From: Clitoria ternatea
Lineage: Eukaryota; Streptophyta; Magnoliopsida; Fabales; Fabaceae
Assembly (NCBI GenBank): GCA_037962975.1
Contig: CM075674.1
Coordinates: forward strand, 86,692,501-86,756,500
Length of the DNA: 64,000 nucleotides
Direction of reading: 5' to 3'
Part shown: positions 11,890 to 23,603 of the stretch, piece after piece
Position numbering within the stretch: the stretch's first letter is position 1
Layout: the number at the start of each line of letters is the position of its first letter
Made by a program: the position numbers and the translations under genes
The notes under the pieces: model-generated
Database searches by the model: none
What the model was told of the DNA's origin: nothing
The model's input: the letters and a program-made list of their open reading frames with translations, nothing else

Positions 11890-12560
11890 GATTTTGGAAA
11901 TCACCTAATCAACAACAACCTTCAACAATGGTGTTGGCTACATCAGGAATTGTTGAAGCGCCTGTGAAACATAGAATACCTCCTCTATGGGTACTGGAAT
12001 GACTATATCAAGTATGATAACCTACGCCACCGATACCTTTGACATGCCATTCAGCAAGGGTTGATGGTGAACCAGTGACCCTGTACTATATACCATCCCA
12101 AGTGCAACTAGGTCATCTACTTCATCAACAAACAACTGACATTTCTTTTCAAGGTCGGCACCGATGCTATGACCATCAAGATCTGCACTGACCCATGAAC
12201 CCTTCATGCTAATAGGCACCTGCTTAAGTACAGTGATAGAGTATGATATGGGAGCAGTGGCGTGTAACTACTTGGTCAAACTTTGAATCTGCTAGGTTTG
12301 TGTATCCAATAGCTGCTTAACTTGTTAAATTTTTCATCATACTCAGAAGAAAGTTAAGCCTTGCCCTTATTTAACCTTGGCTCAAACATTTTATACATGT
12401 CAGCTGATGAACTAGATGAAGTAGATGGGTTATACATCTTGCGTATGGTGTGGCCTCTACCAGCAGCCTGAACTCTACCGGGGTGCTTTGGTCTACCAAT
12501 GGCTATAGTCAGCATATCATGTCGACCATCAGCAACAAAAGACCTCTGTGTAGATATAGC
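11890..12560 (-). pseudogene. C-terminal region of the CACTA second gene
   Basis: Minus-strand frame with MKGSWVSADLDG, CQLFVDEVDDLVALG and then VIPVPIEEVF. This is a stretch commonly seen just before the Ulp1 domain in plant CACTA-encoded proteins. It is interrupted by stops, and introns are likely but were not resolved. Assignment is by family resemblance of short motifs. Confidence 0.5.
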
Positions 12561-12659
12561 TACTAACTCATCCTACAAAAGATTAAAAAGTAAACCATAG
12601 TCAGTAATCAACTTTAAATATTAAAATACAAAATTGAAACTTCTTGCTTAGATATTCTA

Positions 12660-13540
12660 TACTTACAATCTTCTCAGCAACCTGTTATGCCTGTTGAGAA
12701 GTATAGTCACCTAATTTCTTGGTACAGGCACATTTTCATTTCTCATGGCACGAAAGGAGATAAAGAGGATTAACAAGTTCAGTGTTAGGCTAGTGTTGAT
12801 TGGCCTTCTTTGTAGTCACCTGCTACTCAAGCATAGAATATCCTCCACAAGATAGTTTATGAGAACAATCATTCTTTACTCGAATTTCCTGTGTCTTCTT
12901 CCTTTTCACCTAATTCAACTACAAACAAAAAACAATGAGTTTTGGAAATCAATTGCAAATAAAATGAGACTGTAAACAAAGGACCTATATATTACCATAA
13001 AGTTTGTAGACTGTCGAGATGCAACAAACGCATCTCATGTCTCACGGCCGATGGACTCTCATTTCTTACTAGGAAACTCCCTATTGAGCTCTCCAAAAAT
13101 GTACAAACGCCTAAGTTTGGTCTTATGGGCCTTCCACATCTCATCCATACTGGATAATACCTTCCTCCTTAGGGTTTCTACTGTTGGGATATCCCAAGCA
13201 CTCTACAATGAAAAACACAATTTAGTTAGCATCACAATAACACTTTAATGAAGTACAAAAGTTTATATACAAAGTAACATACCAGAATATCCTCATGGAT
13301 CTAGTTTTTCAAAACCTCCTTTACGTGATCCCAATGCAAAAGAAGAATAGAAACCCAAGTCTGGGCTAAAACCCCTAAGTAACTACTAAACTTAGCCGCA
13401 TTCAGCCTAGATGGTATCCTCGTGCTTACGTCAATGTCAATATGCAATCGGTTTCCCTGATACCTCCTAACAGTGACACTAGACATCTGTGTCACACCTC
13501 TCTACCTCCTGGAAAAGGAATCTGAGCCCTGTGATGCCAT
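12660..13540 (-). pseudogene. Transposase_24-like (Ptta/En/Spm) domain remnant
   Basis: The minus-strand frame at 13495-13301 reads RRYQGNRLHIDIDVSTRIPS then KFSSYLGVLAQTWVSILLL..WDHV, the hallmark of the plant Ptta/En/Spm transposase family. A continuation lies to about 12660 after an AT-rich, intron-like gap. It is fragmented and not translatable as one ORF. Confidence 0.65.
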
Positions 13541-13889
13541 CTGTACCTATGTAAAGGATAATCATTTATCAATTATATGAGATACATAAAATATGTCAAA
13601 TGAAAAAATAATAGATTATTAATAACAATCAACATGACCAAAATATAACACGAACTATGCAGTTGATATATTCTCTCATATACCTTCATGATAATCATCA
13701 CGAGTTGCTTAGACTTTATTTATGTTGTCTTCCGGGTTTATTGCTGGCATAAAGGCTGTCAAAGTAGAGGTATCCAAGATATCTAGATTAAGATACCCTA
13801 TCTCAGCATCTCTACTGTTGGGTCTACTTTGCATAACAACTGACTATCTTTTGTTAGACAGGTTATAACAAAAAAGTTGTTTCACTTGC

Positions 13890-15168
13890 GTCGCCATAAT
13901 AAAAGGCTCTTATTTATGGCTTACCTTGTTGAAGTCAACCAAAGTATATCCAAACTCATCAGTTTTTACACCATGATTACTATCTACACATTTACATAAA
14001 CACGGGTATTGTGAAGGAATCTTAATTGACCTCCTGTATTTCTTCAATTACACCAAAATAACATAATTCAGTCATTACAGGATTCTTATCTTTTGAAGTT
14101 GAGAAATACATCTATTAAGCCATTACCATAACACCACTAATGAGTACTTATTTATGTCATATGCACTAAAACTGAAGACATCAAAGTTGGGTCCCTGAGC
14201 TACATGTTGCAGGGTTGCAGATGTCGATGAATCTTTTATGATAGTCATTTTGAACCACTGCATAAAAGTCTTGTTATGTTCAGTTAACACTCATTTCTCA
14301 TACATTCTTTAGTTCTTTCTCTTTCACTAATTCTTTGTGCTCATTTAAATAAGGCCATAATTTGTCTGTGTTGTTCAATGTGTACAACTGTGCCCGAAGC
14401 ACTTCATCTCACGGTTTCCTCTTTAATTGTAGCCCAATTACACCTTTACCGGTATTGCTTCCCTCGTGGTGTGTTCAAGGAATCCCAACACTGTCAGCTT
14501 AGGACATGTATTCACTACAAAACTTAATTGCATCCTCTGCCACATACCGTTCTATGATTAATGCTTCTGGACGGTATTGGTTTTTGACATACTCTTTCAA
14601 TATCTTCATGTATCTCTTAAACGGATACATCCACCTAGAAACACAGGACACATAACCTCACATCTCTATCTAGGTGAATGATTAAGTTCACCATGATGTC
14701 GAAAAAGGAAAGAGAGAAACATATCTCTAATTGACATAATATAATAATTATTTCCTCTTCCAACGATACCAATGTGTCAGGGTCAATAACTTTACAATAA
14801 ATAGAGTTAAAAAAATTACACAGCCTTGTTATCACATGCCTCACATTTTTAGGGAGAATGTCATAAATATCAACAAGAAGAAATTGTTATATTAGCATAT
14901 GACAATCATGAGACTTTAATCTGACTAACTTCAGATCCTTAAAAGAAACACAACTTCTCAGGTTTGAACCATAACCTTATGGAAGTTTCATACTTCGTAA
15001 ACATTCATAGAAACTTGTCTTCTCCCTTTTTAACAATGTATGACAGGCTGGGAGAAAATATGTGTGTTTGCCTTTTGACTGTGCATACAATTATGGTCAT
15101 ATACCCATAAGTTGTAAATTAAGACAAGAATTCAAGCAATCCTTTGTCTTACCCTATATATTCAACAT
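13890..15168 (-). pseudogene. TNP2-type transposase C-terminus (DUF4218 and DUF4216 regions)
   Basis: In minus-strand order: NIQGKTKDCLN and ACHTLLKREKTSFYECL (15165-15000); LKLVRLKSHDCHML (near 14910); NVRHVITRLCNFFNSIY and FSLSFFDIMVNLIIHLD (14844-14635); MYPFKRYMKILKEYVKN (near 14630-14580); and VLRAQLYTLNNTDKLWPYL (near 14380). These are diagnostic of the DUF4218 region of CACTA TNP2 proteins. Near 14070-13920, DSNHGVKTDEFGYTLVDFNK matches the following DUF4216 region. Several in-frame stops and at least two frameshifts make it a pseudogene. The N-terminal catalytic half is missing. Confidence 0.8.
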
Positions 15169-15210
15169 GGTTATTAGAACCGGACCAGACCGGTCAGTTA
15201 GACCGATCAA

Positions 15211-15380
15211 ACCAGGAACCGGATCCTTATCTGGTCCGCAAGGTAAGGAAACCGGTCATCCATCAAACCAGTTAAAAACCGATAAAACCGGTCAAACCAG
15301 GAACCGGATCCTTGTATGGTCCAGAAGGTAGGGAAACCGGTCATCCATTGAGCTGGTTAAAAATCGATAAGACTGGTCAA
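15211..15380. repeat. Two 85-bp tandem copies of an ACCGGT-rich unit
   Basis: Copy 1 (15211-15295) and copy 2 (15296-15380) share ACCAGGAACCGGATCCTT, a GGTCC..AAGGTA block and GGAAACCGGTCATCCAT. Single ACCGG motifs extend left to 15178. The unit resembles ACCGGT-rich internal sequence of plant DNA transposons, but no terminal inverted repeat was found. Confidence 0.7.
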
Positions 15381-16320
15381 AAACTGATTTCCAATTTACT
15401 TTTTTTTAATATTTTAAAAATTCTTTTAGTGCGTTTTTTTGTAGAACCGCACTAATAAAACCTATACACCAAATAAAATTGACATCTTTTTTTTATTTTA
15501 CTTGGTTTTGACTAGTGTGTTTTTACACTTTTAAGCATGTTATGGTATGATATGTACTATTTTAAAGCTTTCTCACTATATAACATTTTAATTCTAATAC
15601 ATTCATTGAATTTATTTTATAAGTATGAACAAAAAAGATTCAATTATGTACAAGGTGGCTATTTGGCACTAACTATTCCTTTAACTACACAAGATTGCCT
15701 TTGTCATCTCTATACTTGTCTACATGATGCAATTTGACCGAAAATTGGGCAATAGCGATCAAACAACAATCAGTGAGACTTTCAGTGTTTAAGGATTCAC
15801 TCATCTCACCTAATTAACAAGGCTTGATTCCTTTATTCAAATAGTTTAAGGTTTAATTATTTGTCAAGTTTATTAATATGTACAAACATCCAAACTCTCG
15901 TCAATTTCTAGATTCAACCACAATATGTTATTTGCAAAAACAATCCAGCTGATTTTACCTTGAACAGATATTGATTCATTTATAACCATTTAAGCATATT
16001 AGTTTTCAAAAAGTTTGCTTAATTCTTCAATATTTACACAAGCATAAATCAAAAAGTTTGTTTTTAACTAACTATATATACAAAAGTAAAAAGCATATAA
16101 ACAGAAATCATAACACGACGATTCAAATGTAGACATGGTATAAACAATGAAACTACCCAAAAGTATCAAGTAACACCAAAAGTATTAAGTATGAGTCTAG
16201 AACCTAACCAAAATATCTAACTAACGCGAAGCAACATACAATCCAACCAAACCACTAAAATACTAACTACCAAAGCAGTAAACTACTATAAACTAAAACT
16301 TAAAACTAAACAATAAATAA
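15381..16320. other. AT-rich stretch without a recognised gene
   Basis: No domain-bearing frame. A short inverted repeat (TTAGTGCG / CGCACTAA around 15427-15455) resembles CACTA subterminal DNA. The 66-codon frame at 15537 has no recognisable similarity. Part of this may be the 3' non-coding region of the E4 retroelement. Confidence 0.4.
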
Positions 16321-16420
16321 CAATAAAATCGGTCTGAGAGTTCATGAAGGCCACTTAATCTCCTCTTATGACTCGATCAAGCTCTATCTCAAATTCCAGG
16401 TCTTGCATATCATGTGTTGG
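16321..16420 (-). pseudogene. 3' end of the E4 env-position ORF, cut off by E1
   Basis: On the minus strand the frame DLEFEIELDRVIRGD leads to a stop near 16356. It lies directly beyond the left end of E1, while the rest of this ORF lies directly beyond the right end (37621-38891). The flanks GTTGG/GCTGG agree at four of five bases as a target duplication. I infer the two parts were one ORF before E1 inserted. Confidence 0.5.
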
Positions 16421-17867
16421 TGATGTGTATATAAAACACATCATTTTAGGTTGTATTTCGTAGGCATTTTTAGGATAAAATGTATGAAATCCTCCTATAT
16501 CCCTACCATATTTGCTTTTTCCTGTCTTTGCTACTTGGTTTGCTAGTTTTGCAGAAATTATAGGCTTGAAGACAATTTTTAGACTATTTCTGGATCATAT
16601 ATGGAAAGCCTTGCATAAGGAAGTGACCGCGTGCCAAAATAATGAAAAACCAAAGAAAAAGAAGGCCCAAAATAGAGCATTCCACGGCCTCACCCTAGTA
16701 AGGACCAGGGCCATGAAGAAAAAGGCCCAAAATTTGCATAGGAAGATCCAGAGTGAACCACAGCTGTGGTTTAAGACTAACACTAGGATTATGTGTTTTT
16801 CATTCTATAAAAGAAGGAGAATGGCTCTATTTTATGGGACTCGCTTTTTAGAGTTAGAGGCACTTTGTGTAGACATAAAGGGTGACCCAGGAAGACTCTT
16901 TTCAAGGATTATCAAGGATTCTCAAGGAGAAGAACGAGAAGGGAACGAATAATTGAAGACCCTGCATATCTTGTGGTTTGTTTTAGATTCTTGGTTTACC
17001 TTTAGCTTGAATCTTTGTAATCCTTATTTTATGAGTTGTATAGATTCAATGAACCTTTGTGATTCTTTGTTTACCATAAATGGCTAGAATCCTTATTCTT
17101 GGGATTTAAGGGGTGATTTATGATGTAATTGGTGTAATCTTTATTATCTTATCAATGAAACCTATGTTTACATTTAATTCTTGATTGCCTTATTTGCTTA
17201 TTGATCTAAACATGGACATGAGTTATCTTTAATTAATTCTAGGGATGGACTCAAAAGGTGAACCTAATTAATCAAATTCAAGAATTGAACCTAAGATTGA
17301 ATATGAGGATAGCCTGAAAAGGGAACTTTATTTAAATCTTTTGATGATCGGAGTTTTCATAATAATTAAATTAAGGGATAGACTCAAAAGGTGAACCTTT
17401 TTTTATTATTGTGTGAATTCAAGACTTCCATTAGTCTTTATAACTTGGTTTTTGAATAAAACAACAGTTTAATGTCTGAGTTTTTAACTTGGACATGAGG
17501 TGATAGTATGTTTGATTTTTGAGTTATTAACTTGGTGGGGAATTAAAGGACAATTTGTTTGATGACTAACAAAACTATGAAAAGGGAAAGTTAGAACTTT
17601 AAGGGGTTGATCCTGGTAAACTTGAGAGTAAAAGATAAGGTAAAATCTGTAAAACACCATTACAAAACAACCCGTACCCCAAAAATCCCAAGATACATTT
17701 TAATTGATTTCATTCCTGGAGAACTTTTGATTTGCACTTTACATAAAATCTCTATTCTTGCTTGTTTAGATAGATAGGATCATTATTCTGAGTACTTGAA
17801 AACACGGTCCCTGTGGAGATGATATTTTTTATATTACGCGACAAACACGTACGTTTACAGGGTGTTA
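16421..17867 (+). repeat. E1 5' LTR
   Basis: 1447 bp, pairing with 36229-37620. It contains the perfect 16-bp palindrome AACCACAGCTGTGGTT at 16756-16771 and a short extra segment around 16620-16730 that the 3' LTR lacks. An ORF of 146 codons at 16512 is LTR sequence and not a gene. Confidence 0.88.
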
Positions 17868-17873
17868 AGTTTT

Positions 17874-17891
17874 TGGCGCCATTGCTAGGGA
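17874..17891 (+). other. E1 primer-binding site (tRNA-Asp type)
   Basis: TGGCGCCATTGCTAGGGA lies 6 bases after the LTR. It matches the complement of the plant tRNA-Asp 3' end with two differences. Athila-class elements use this primer. Confidence 0.8.
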
Positions 17892-17929
17892 CTGTTTTCC
17901 TTAATATTCAGCGATTCTAATCCTGTTTA

Positions 17930-18290
17930 GACTAAACATTCTTGTTTTTCTTTTCTTGATTTTTATTTATTTTTGTTGATATTTTCTTTATCTCTTTAGT
18001 TTGTTATCTTTATCTTATCTTATCTTTTGAAATCGTATCTTATCTTATTTGCTTGATTTTTTTGTCCTTATCTCTATTATGTTATCTTTATCTTTTCTGT
18101 TCTAATTTTCCTTATCTTTTTATCTTTATTTCTATCTTTATCTTTATTTTTCTTTATCCTTATCTTTGCTTTGGATTTTATTTTATCTTATCTTAATTTT
18201 CTTGTTTGATTTTTGATTATTTGTGATTTTTATTTAAAATTTAAAAAGAAAAATATTACGCTTAGTCTGTTTTTCTTTGTGTTTTTACAG
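17930..18290 (+). repeat. Pyrimidine-rich TTATCTT tract in the E1 leader
   Basis: Irregular TTATCTT/CTTTAT units fill about 250 bases between the primer site and gag. The tract is non-coding and ends in TTTTTACAG at about 18290, which looks like a splice acceptor before gag. Confidence 0.6.
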
Positions 18291-18298
18291 GTACATTT

Positions 18299-19491
18299 AT
18301 ACGTAGAACTAGGAACGTTGATCCTGAATTTAATCTTGATCCAGAGATTGAGTGCACCCTTCTAGCTTGAAGGAGACTTTAGAGGCAATTATTTACTGAA
18401 GAAGAACCTGAAAACATGGCTGAAGACAACCAAGCACTTAGAGAGTTTGCTGCTCCTAATGCTATGGGAAGAGGGCCAAGTATCACAAGGCCTGTCATTG
18501 AGGCCGATAATTTCAAATTGAAGCCTTCCTTCATTTCCATGGTGTAGCAGAATCATCTTGGGGGATTACCTTCTAAAAACCCCAACCTACATTTACAAGT
18601 ATTCTTGGAGTATTGTGACACGTTTAAGGTAAACGGAGCTTCAAGTGACACAATCATGCTGAGACTCTTCCCTTTCTCTTTAAGGGATAAAGCACGTGCT
18701 TGGTTCTATTCTTTGTCTGCAGGGTCCATCTCCACCTGGACTGAACTTTTCACTGCTTTTCTTAATAAGTATTACCCAAGAAACAAAATAGATTAGTTAA
18801 GGAAGCAAATCATCTCTTTTTTACAGAAAGATAATGAAACCTTATATGATGCCTAGGATTGATATAAAGAACTTCTTAGAGAGTGTCCCCACCATGGGAT
18901 ACAACGATGGCTTATGGTCCACATCTTCTACAATAGACTTGCTACTAGCCATCGGGTTACTTTGGATGTCGCAGTTGGTGACGCCTTCATGAGTAAAAAC
19001 ATAGAGGAAGGATATAATTTGATTGAAGAGTTTGCTCAGAATTCTTATTAGTGGTCCATTGAAAGAAATACACCTCCTAAAGCTCCAGGTAAGTACTTTG
19101 TATATACCATATCTTTATTAACTCCTAAAGTAGAAGCACTTTCTGTTAAATTTGATAAACTTGGTATAGTTGTTATTAACATTGTTTGTAAGCTTTGTGG
19201 TAATACAGGTCATGTTGCTAGTGTATGCCAATTAGGACTCCCTAAAAATTAAGAGTCAGGGTGCAACATATGGATGCTATAGGAAATTTTTAGAATGGAT
19301 TTGGTAATAACAATTTCAGGGGTCCACCCGGATTCCAAAAACGACCATTCAACCAATGTGGGCAAGGAAACTTTAGGCCTTCCCAAGGACCGTTCGCTCC
19401 ATAAGTTCTATATATGCCTCATAAATTAAGATTTGCGTCCCTTTATGGAAACCTTTATTAGAAACCAAATGAAACAAAATAAGGAGTTCAC
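18299..19491 (+). pseudogene. E1 gag, 5' part (broken)
   Basis: ATG at 18416 begins MAEDNQALREFA. Downstream, EYCDTFKVNGASSDTIMLRL and KARAWFYSLSAGSISTWTEL are the central Ty3/gypsy Retrotrans_gag signature, which builds the virus-like particle capsid. A zinc-knuckle-like C..C..GHVA..C lies near 19195-19225. There are in-frame stops at about 18546, 18795, 18855 and 19050. The gene breaks at the TTCAC duplication (19487-19491), where E2 inserted, and resumes at 31919. Confidence 0.8.
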
Positions 19492-21047
19492 TGTTAGTCC
19501 TTAAATTTACAATAAAATCTAATAAAAATTTTGTAAAAAGAATAAGAATTTGGTAAATTTGTTATAAATTTAGGTTTTAAATTCAATAAATGGATGTTGT
19601 TGGAAATAATCTGCCCTTGATCAATTTTCTCTAGTTTTGCAGTAAAAGTGTGAAGAATTTAAAGAGAAAAATTGAAGAACTGGAGAGCTGACACGTAGCA
19701 TCAACACCACGCGTAGCATGGGAACTTTTGATGCTGACGGTATGCATCACAGCCATGTGCAGCGTCAGGAGCTACGTGGACACCACTTACAGGTGGTCAA
19801 GCACTCAGCCAATGACCCCTCCACTACCCACAAGTGTCCAAGCCGAATTGGGGGACAAGGCATATCTGTCTGGGCATGATTAATTAAAATAATTATACAA
19901 TAATGGCCACTTCTAGCTGATTAATGGAGGCTGAGTCAGGGAACTAACGCGTAGCGTCAGGCTGGAGCGTAGCGTCAGCACCCTTCCTCGGCCCTATAAA
20001 TAGGGTCATTCTCCACACTTCTAATCATCCCATCTCACATTCTGAGTTCTCTTCTTCTCTTATACACTCGTGTTTGAGTGGTTCTTTTGTGAGTTTGTAG
20101 TTCTAGAATAGTTTTATAGATACTTCAGAGTGTTGTTTAGTATTGTGATCATTGTACCGTGAAGTTTCCATCGCCTTTGTAATGTCAATCACTATAAGTG
20201 TTGTTTTTACTTTTACCATGTGTAACTAATCTGTTTATGTTGGAATTGATGAACTAATATATTGAGTATGATGTTGTGAATTCGATCTCTGCATGTTTAT
20301 GATTCAAGTGCATGTTAGTATTTCAATCTTTTATTAGTATGAACATCAAACGGAAGAATGATTTTCATGCGTATTGAAACTTGTTTTATTAGTGTGAATG
20401 TCAAACGGGAGAATGATTATTCATGCCTCATTAAAACTTGATTTAACAAAAGTAAAAGTTGGAATACCCTTAATATGCCAATTACTAGGGATAGAGTTGG
20501 TGATTATGCCATAAGGCGAGGACTTAATGCAAGTTTTTACTGAGAAAGCTCATGAGGGATCGGAATTTACGGTGAATACTTAGAATTTATATCACGAGGG
20601 ATCGGTTATAATGATTTTAAGCTGCAATGATATGAACTTGATGATTAAATATGCATGTCTTGAGTTCCTCCATTGTTATTCTAGATTAGGGATCCAAATT
20701 CCAACATAATTTGTTTATCTGTGTTTTATCCTCAAGTATCTTAGTTATTCTAAATTGCAACTCAACTTTTCAGATAGATTGTTATTTTCTTTTTATCACA
20801 TGAACAATATCAGCTATGCAATCTTGTGAATATTGTATAAATTGTATATAAATTATTCTTTTGTGAATAAGTTTCGATAAATTTACCATAGTAACTAGAA
20901 AATTACTGTAATTATTGGACTTTCAACCCTAGTGGAACGATATCTAAATTTTGAGAACTACAAACGATTGGTGCACTTGCCAATTAGAAGACCCAATAGT
21001 AACACGAAGTTAACAAGTTTTCCGTAACATTATACTCGGGTCTAACA
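19492..21047 (+). repeat. E2 5' LTR
   Basis: 1556 bp, paired with 30371-31913. It contains several copies of the motif ACGCGTAGCGT or decayed versions (near 19691, 19708, 19946, 19966). The likely promoter is CCTATAAATAGGG near 19992-20005, about 1.05 kb before the LTR end. Confidence 0.92.
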
Positions 21048-21054
21048 AGTTTTC

Positions 21055-21072
21055 TGGCGCTGTTACCGGGGA
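21055..21072 (+). other. E2 primer-binding site (tRNA-Asp type)
   Basis: TGGCGCTGTTACCGGGGA lies 7 bases after the 5' LTR. It matches the complement of the plant tRNA-Asp 3' end at all but two positions. Confidence 0.85.
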
Positions 21073-21204
21073 TTGAATTGATTCAGTAAAATAGTAAATT
21101 TTTAATTACCGTGGTAAAAATATTTTACCTTAGTAGAAATTTTTTATTCATTCATTCATTCATTTTAACAATGTTTTACTAACCTTTCTTTATTTAATGT
21201 GTTT

Positions 21205-22790
21205 ATGCAAACTCGATCTTCTGCAAGAAAGGTGTTCTTTGATTCTGAGATCGAGAAGTTTGTAAAGAAACTTAAAGCATTAAAATTTAAAAAAACAAAA
21301 GCTTCTTCTTCAACTTCATCTTCTTTTGAAAAATCTAAAAATTTTGAAAATTCTAATATGGCTGCTGAAAGAAGAACATTGGGACAGTTTGCTACTATTA
21401 ATGGACCACCTCGTGTTTCAGGGATGTATCAAGGACCTATTGCTGTTGTAGAAATCAAACCAGCTACCTTAAACATTATTCAAAATAATCAATTTGCTTG
21501 TTTAAATAATGAGGAATCTTATGAAGACTTAACTATTTTTTATGAGTTATGCAGCACAATTGGTTTTGAACCCAATCAAGAAGAATCAGTTTACATGAGA
21601 TTGTTTCCTTTTTCTTTGATTGGGAAAGCTAAAGAATGGTTTAAATCTTGTCCACCCGGTAGTTTTGCAAACTGGTCTGATGTTGAGAGAAAATTTTTGG
21701 AAAGATTTTATTCTCCTTCAAAATATTTTGAAGCCATGACAGCCATACATTTTTTTCACAAAATAATGATGAGTCATTAGGAGAAACATGGGAACGATTC
21801 AAGGCACTCTTGAGGAAATGTCCAAACCACAACTTAAATGATGCCAAAAAGGTAAGGATCGTTTACCATGGTTTGTTACCTCAGTTTAAAATGATGTTAA
21901 ATGCTTGTGCAGGTGGTTCTTTAATGAAAAAAACTATGGAAGAAGTAATGGAAATATTGGAATCAATGTCCATCAGTGACCGACAAGCAAAACATGAAAG
22001 AGGTAATGTACAAAGAAAGCCAGGTATGCTTGAATTGGGGTGAATGATACAGTATTGGCTCAACAAAAATTGCTGACTCAACAAATTGAGGCTATAAGCA
22101 AACAATTGGAGAAACTTCAAATTGCTTAAATGTCATCACCACCTCCTGCTCAATTGAAACAATGTATGCATTGCATGGGAGAACAACCATGTGGTTACTG
22201 TGCCCCTAAAAGAAATGAGCAAGAGCAAGCCAATTTTTTGAACCATCAAAGAATACCCTTAGCTAATTTTCCTTTCAATCTTGGTAATTCTTTTCCTAAA
22301 TATTACCCGCAGGGTTGGTAGAATCAAAATATTGGCTGGAAACAAGATGTTGGACCTTCTAACCGACCTCCTAACAATCAATTCAAACAACAACCACAAT
22401 CTGATCAAACAGCAAGGCTAACTAGGATAGAAGAGTCTATCCAACAGTTACTGTAATACATGCAAACAAATTAAGCCGCACGTAAAGCGTTGGACATGCA
22501 ATTGGGACAGTTAGCAAAAGAAGTAGCTGACATGAAAAGCTCTAGTTTTTCTGCAAACACTTAAAATCCAAGAGAATAATGTAATGCTATTTTTACAAGA
22601 AGTGGTAAAGTTGTAGGAAATGATTGTGAAAAAGAAGAAGAAGAAGAAAAAGAAAAAGAAAAAGAAAAAGAAAAAGAAAAAGAAGAAGAAAAAAAGAAAG
22701 AAGAAAAAAAAGAAGAAGAAGAGAAAAAAGATGAAGAAAAGAATGATGAAAAAGAAAAACAAAAAAAATCAAAAAATTAAAAAACAAAAA
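21205..22790 (+). pseudogene. E2 gag
   Basis: The first in-frame ATG is at 21205 (MQTRSSARK). The capsid signature runs from SVYMRLFPFSLIGKAKEWF to SFANWSDVERKFLERFY (about residues 130-175). A frameshift in a T-run near 21750 moves the reading frame; the continuation ETWERFKALLRKCPNHNL and AKKVRIVYHGL is in another frame. Stops follow at about 22040 and 22127. A cysteine-rich CMHCMGEQPCGYC (near 22164-22200) stands where the zinc knuckle is expected. The C-terminus is a Lys/Glu microsatellite. Gag forms the intracellular particle; here it cannot be made full length. Confidence 0.85.
22626..22765 (+). repeat. (GAA/GAAAAA)n microsatellite inside E2 gag
   Basis: About 140 bases of nearly pure purine. 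In the gag frame it encodes a Lys/Glu run. The complementary-strand frames of poly-Phe or Leu are artefacts. Length change here probably caused the frame loss before the protease. Confidence 0.9.
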
Positions 22791-22799
22791 AATCAGTAT

Positions 22800-23603
22800 T
22801 TAGGTCAGACACCTCCAGTTAAAGATTTACCTTATCCACATGCACCATCAAAGAAGGATAAGGAAAAGGAATACAAGAGATTCCTTGAAATCTTTAGCAA
22901 TTACACATAAACATTCCATTTTCTGAGGCATTGGAACAAATGCCAACATATACAAAGTTTATGAAAGAATTGCTCACTAAAAAGAGGAAGTATGATGAAG
23001 AAATTGTTGAACTTAAAGCAGGTTGCAGTGCTATTTTACAATATAACATGCCAAAAAAGTTGAAAGACCCTGGAAGTTTCACCATTCCTATCTCTATTGG
23101 AGGTATGAACATTGGAAAAGCCTTGTTAGACTTAGGAGCTAGCATTAATCTAATGCCTCTAAGTATGATGAAGCGAATTGGTGACCTTGATCCTCAAAGA
23201 ACAAAGATGACTCTGCAATTGGCTGATAGATCAATCAAAAGACCCTATTGTGGAAAATGTACTTGTGAAAGTTGACAAGTTCTACTTCCCTGTTGACTTT
23301 GTGGTATTAGACATGGAAGAAGATGTTGAAGTTCCTCTAATCCTGGGAAGACCATTCATGAAGACTGCTAGAGTGCTCATTGATGTAGATAATGGAAAGC
23401 TGGCAGTAAGAGTTCACGATGAAGAAGTAAACTTTGATGTTTTGAAAGCCATGAAACATCCCAATCCAAAACAAGATTGTTTTAAGGTGGATATTCTCGA
23501 CAAAGTCTGCTTCTCCATATCCACAGGTATGTTGAACTCTGATCCTTTAAATAAGTTATTAACTAACTCTGTGGAATTTTTGAGTGAAGAAGAAGAAAAA
23601 TAG
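22800..23603 (+). pseudogene. E2 aspartic protease region
   Basis: TPPVKDLPYPH and EALEQMPTYTKFMKELL precede the protease core GKALLDLGASINLMP, whose D-L-G is the catalytic triad of retropepsins. PLILGRPFMKTA follows as the second conserved stretch. A single-base shift near 23250 separates the two halves, and a stop at about 22908 separates the linker. The enzyme would cleave the Gag-Pol polyprotein within the particle. Confidence 0.85.

Larger units (their letters stand above)
10376..15168 (-). mobile_element. Decayed CACTA (En/Spm) DNA transposon
   Basis: Minus-strand remnants occur in the order expected for a plant CACTA element: TNP2 tail with DUF4218, DUF4216-like, Transposase_24-like, a second-gene C-terminal region, then an Ulp1-type cysteine protease region. 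Subterminal-type repeats lie at the 3' end (10376-10725). The catalytic front of TNP2 is absent: homology begins at NIQGKTKDCLN near 15165, next to the unrelated ACCGGT repeat. I did not find intact CACTA termini, so the limits are approximate. Confidence 0.75.

Noticed and set aside
16512..16952. 146-codon ORF as a gene
   Set aside because: It lies wholly inside the E1 5' LTR and is not open in the 3' LTR copy.
22511..22910. Long Phe-, Leu- or Lys-only frames
   Set aside because: They are translations of the GAA/GAAAAA microsatellite inside E2 gag; only the gag frame (Lys/Glu) makes sense.
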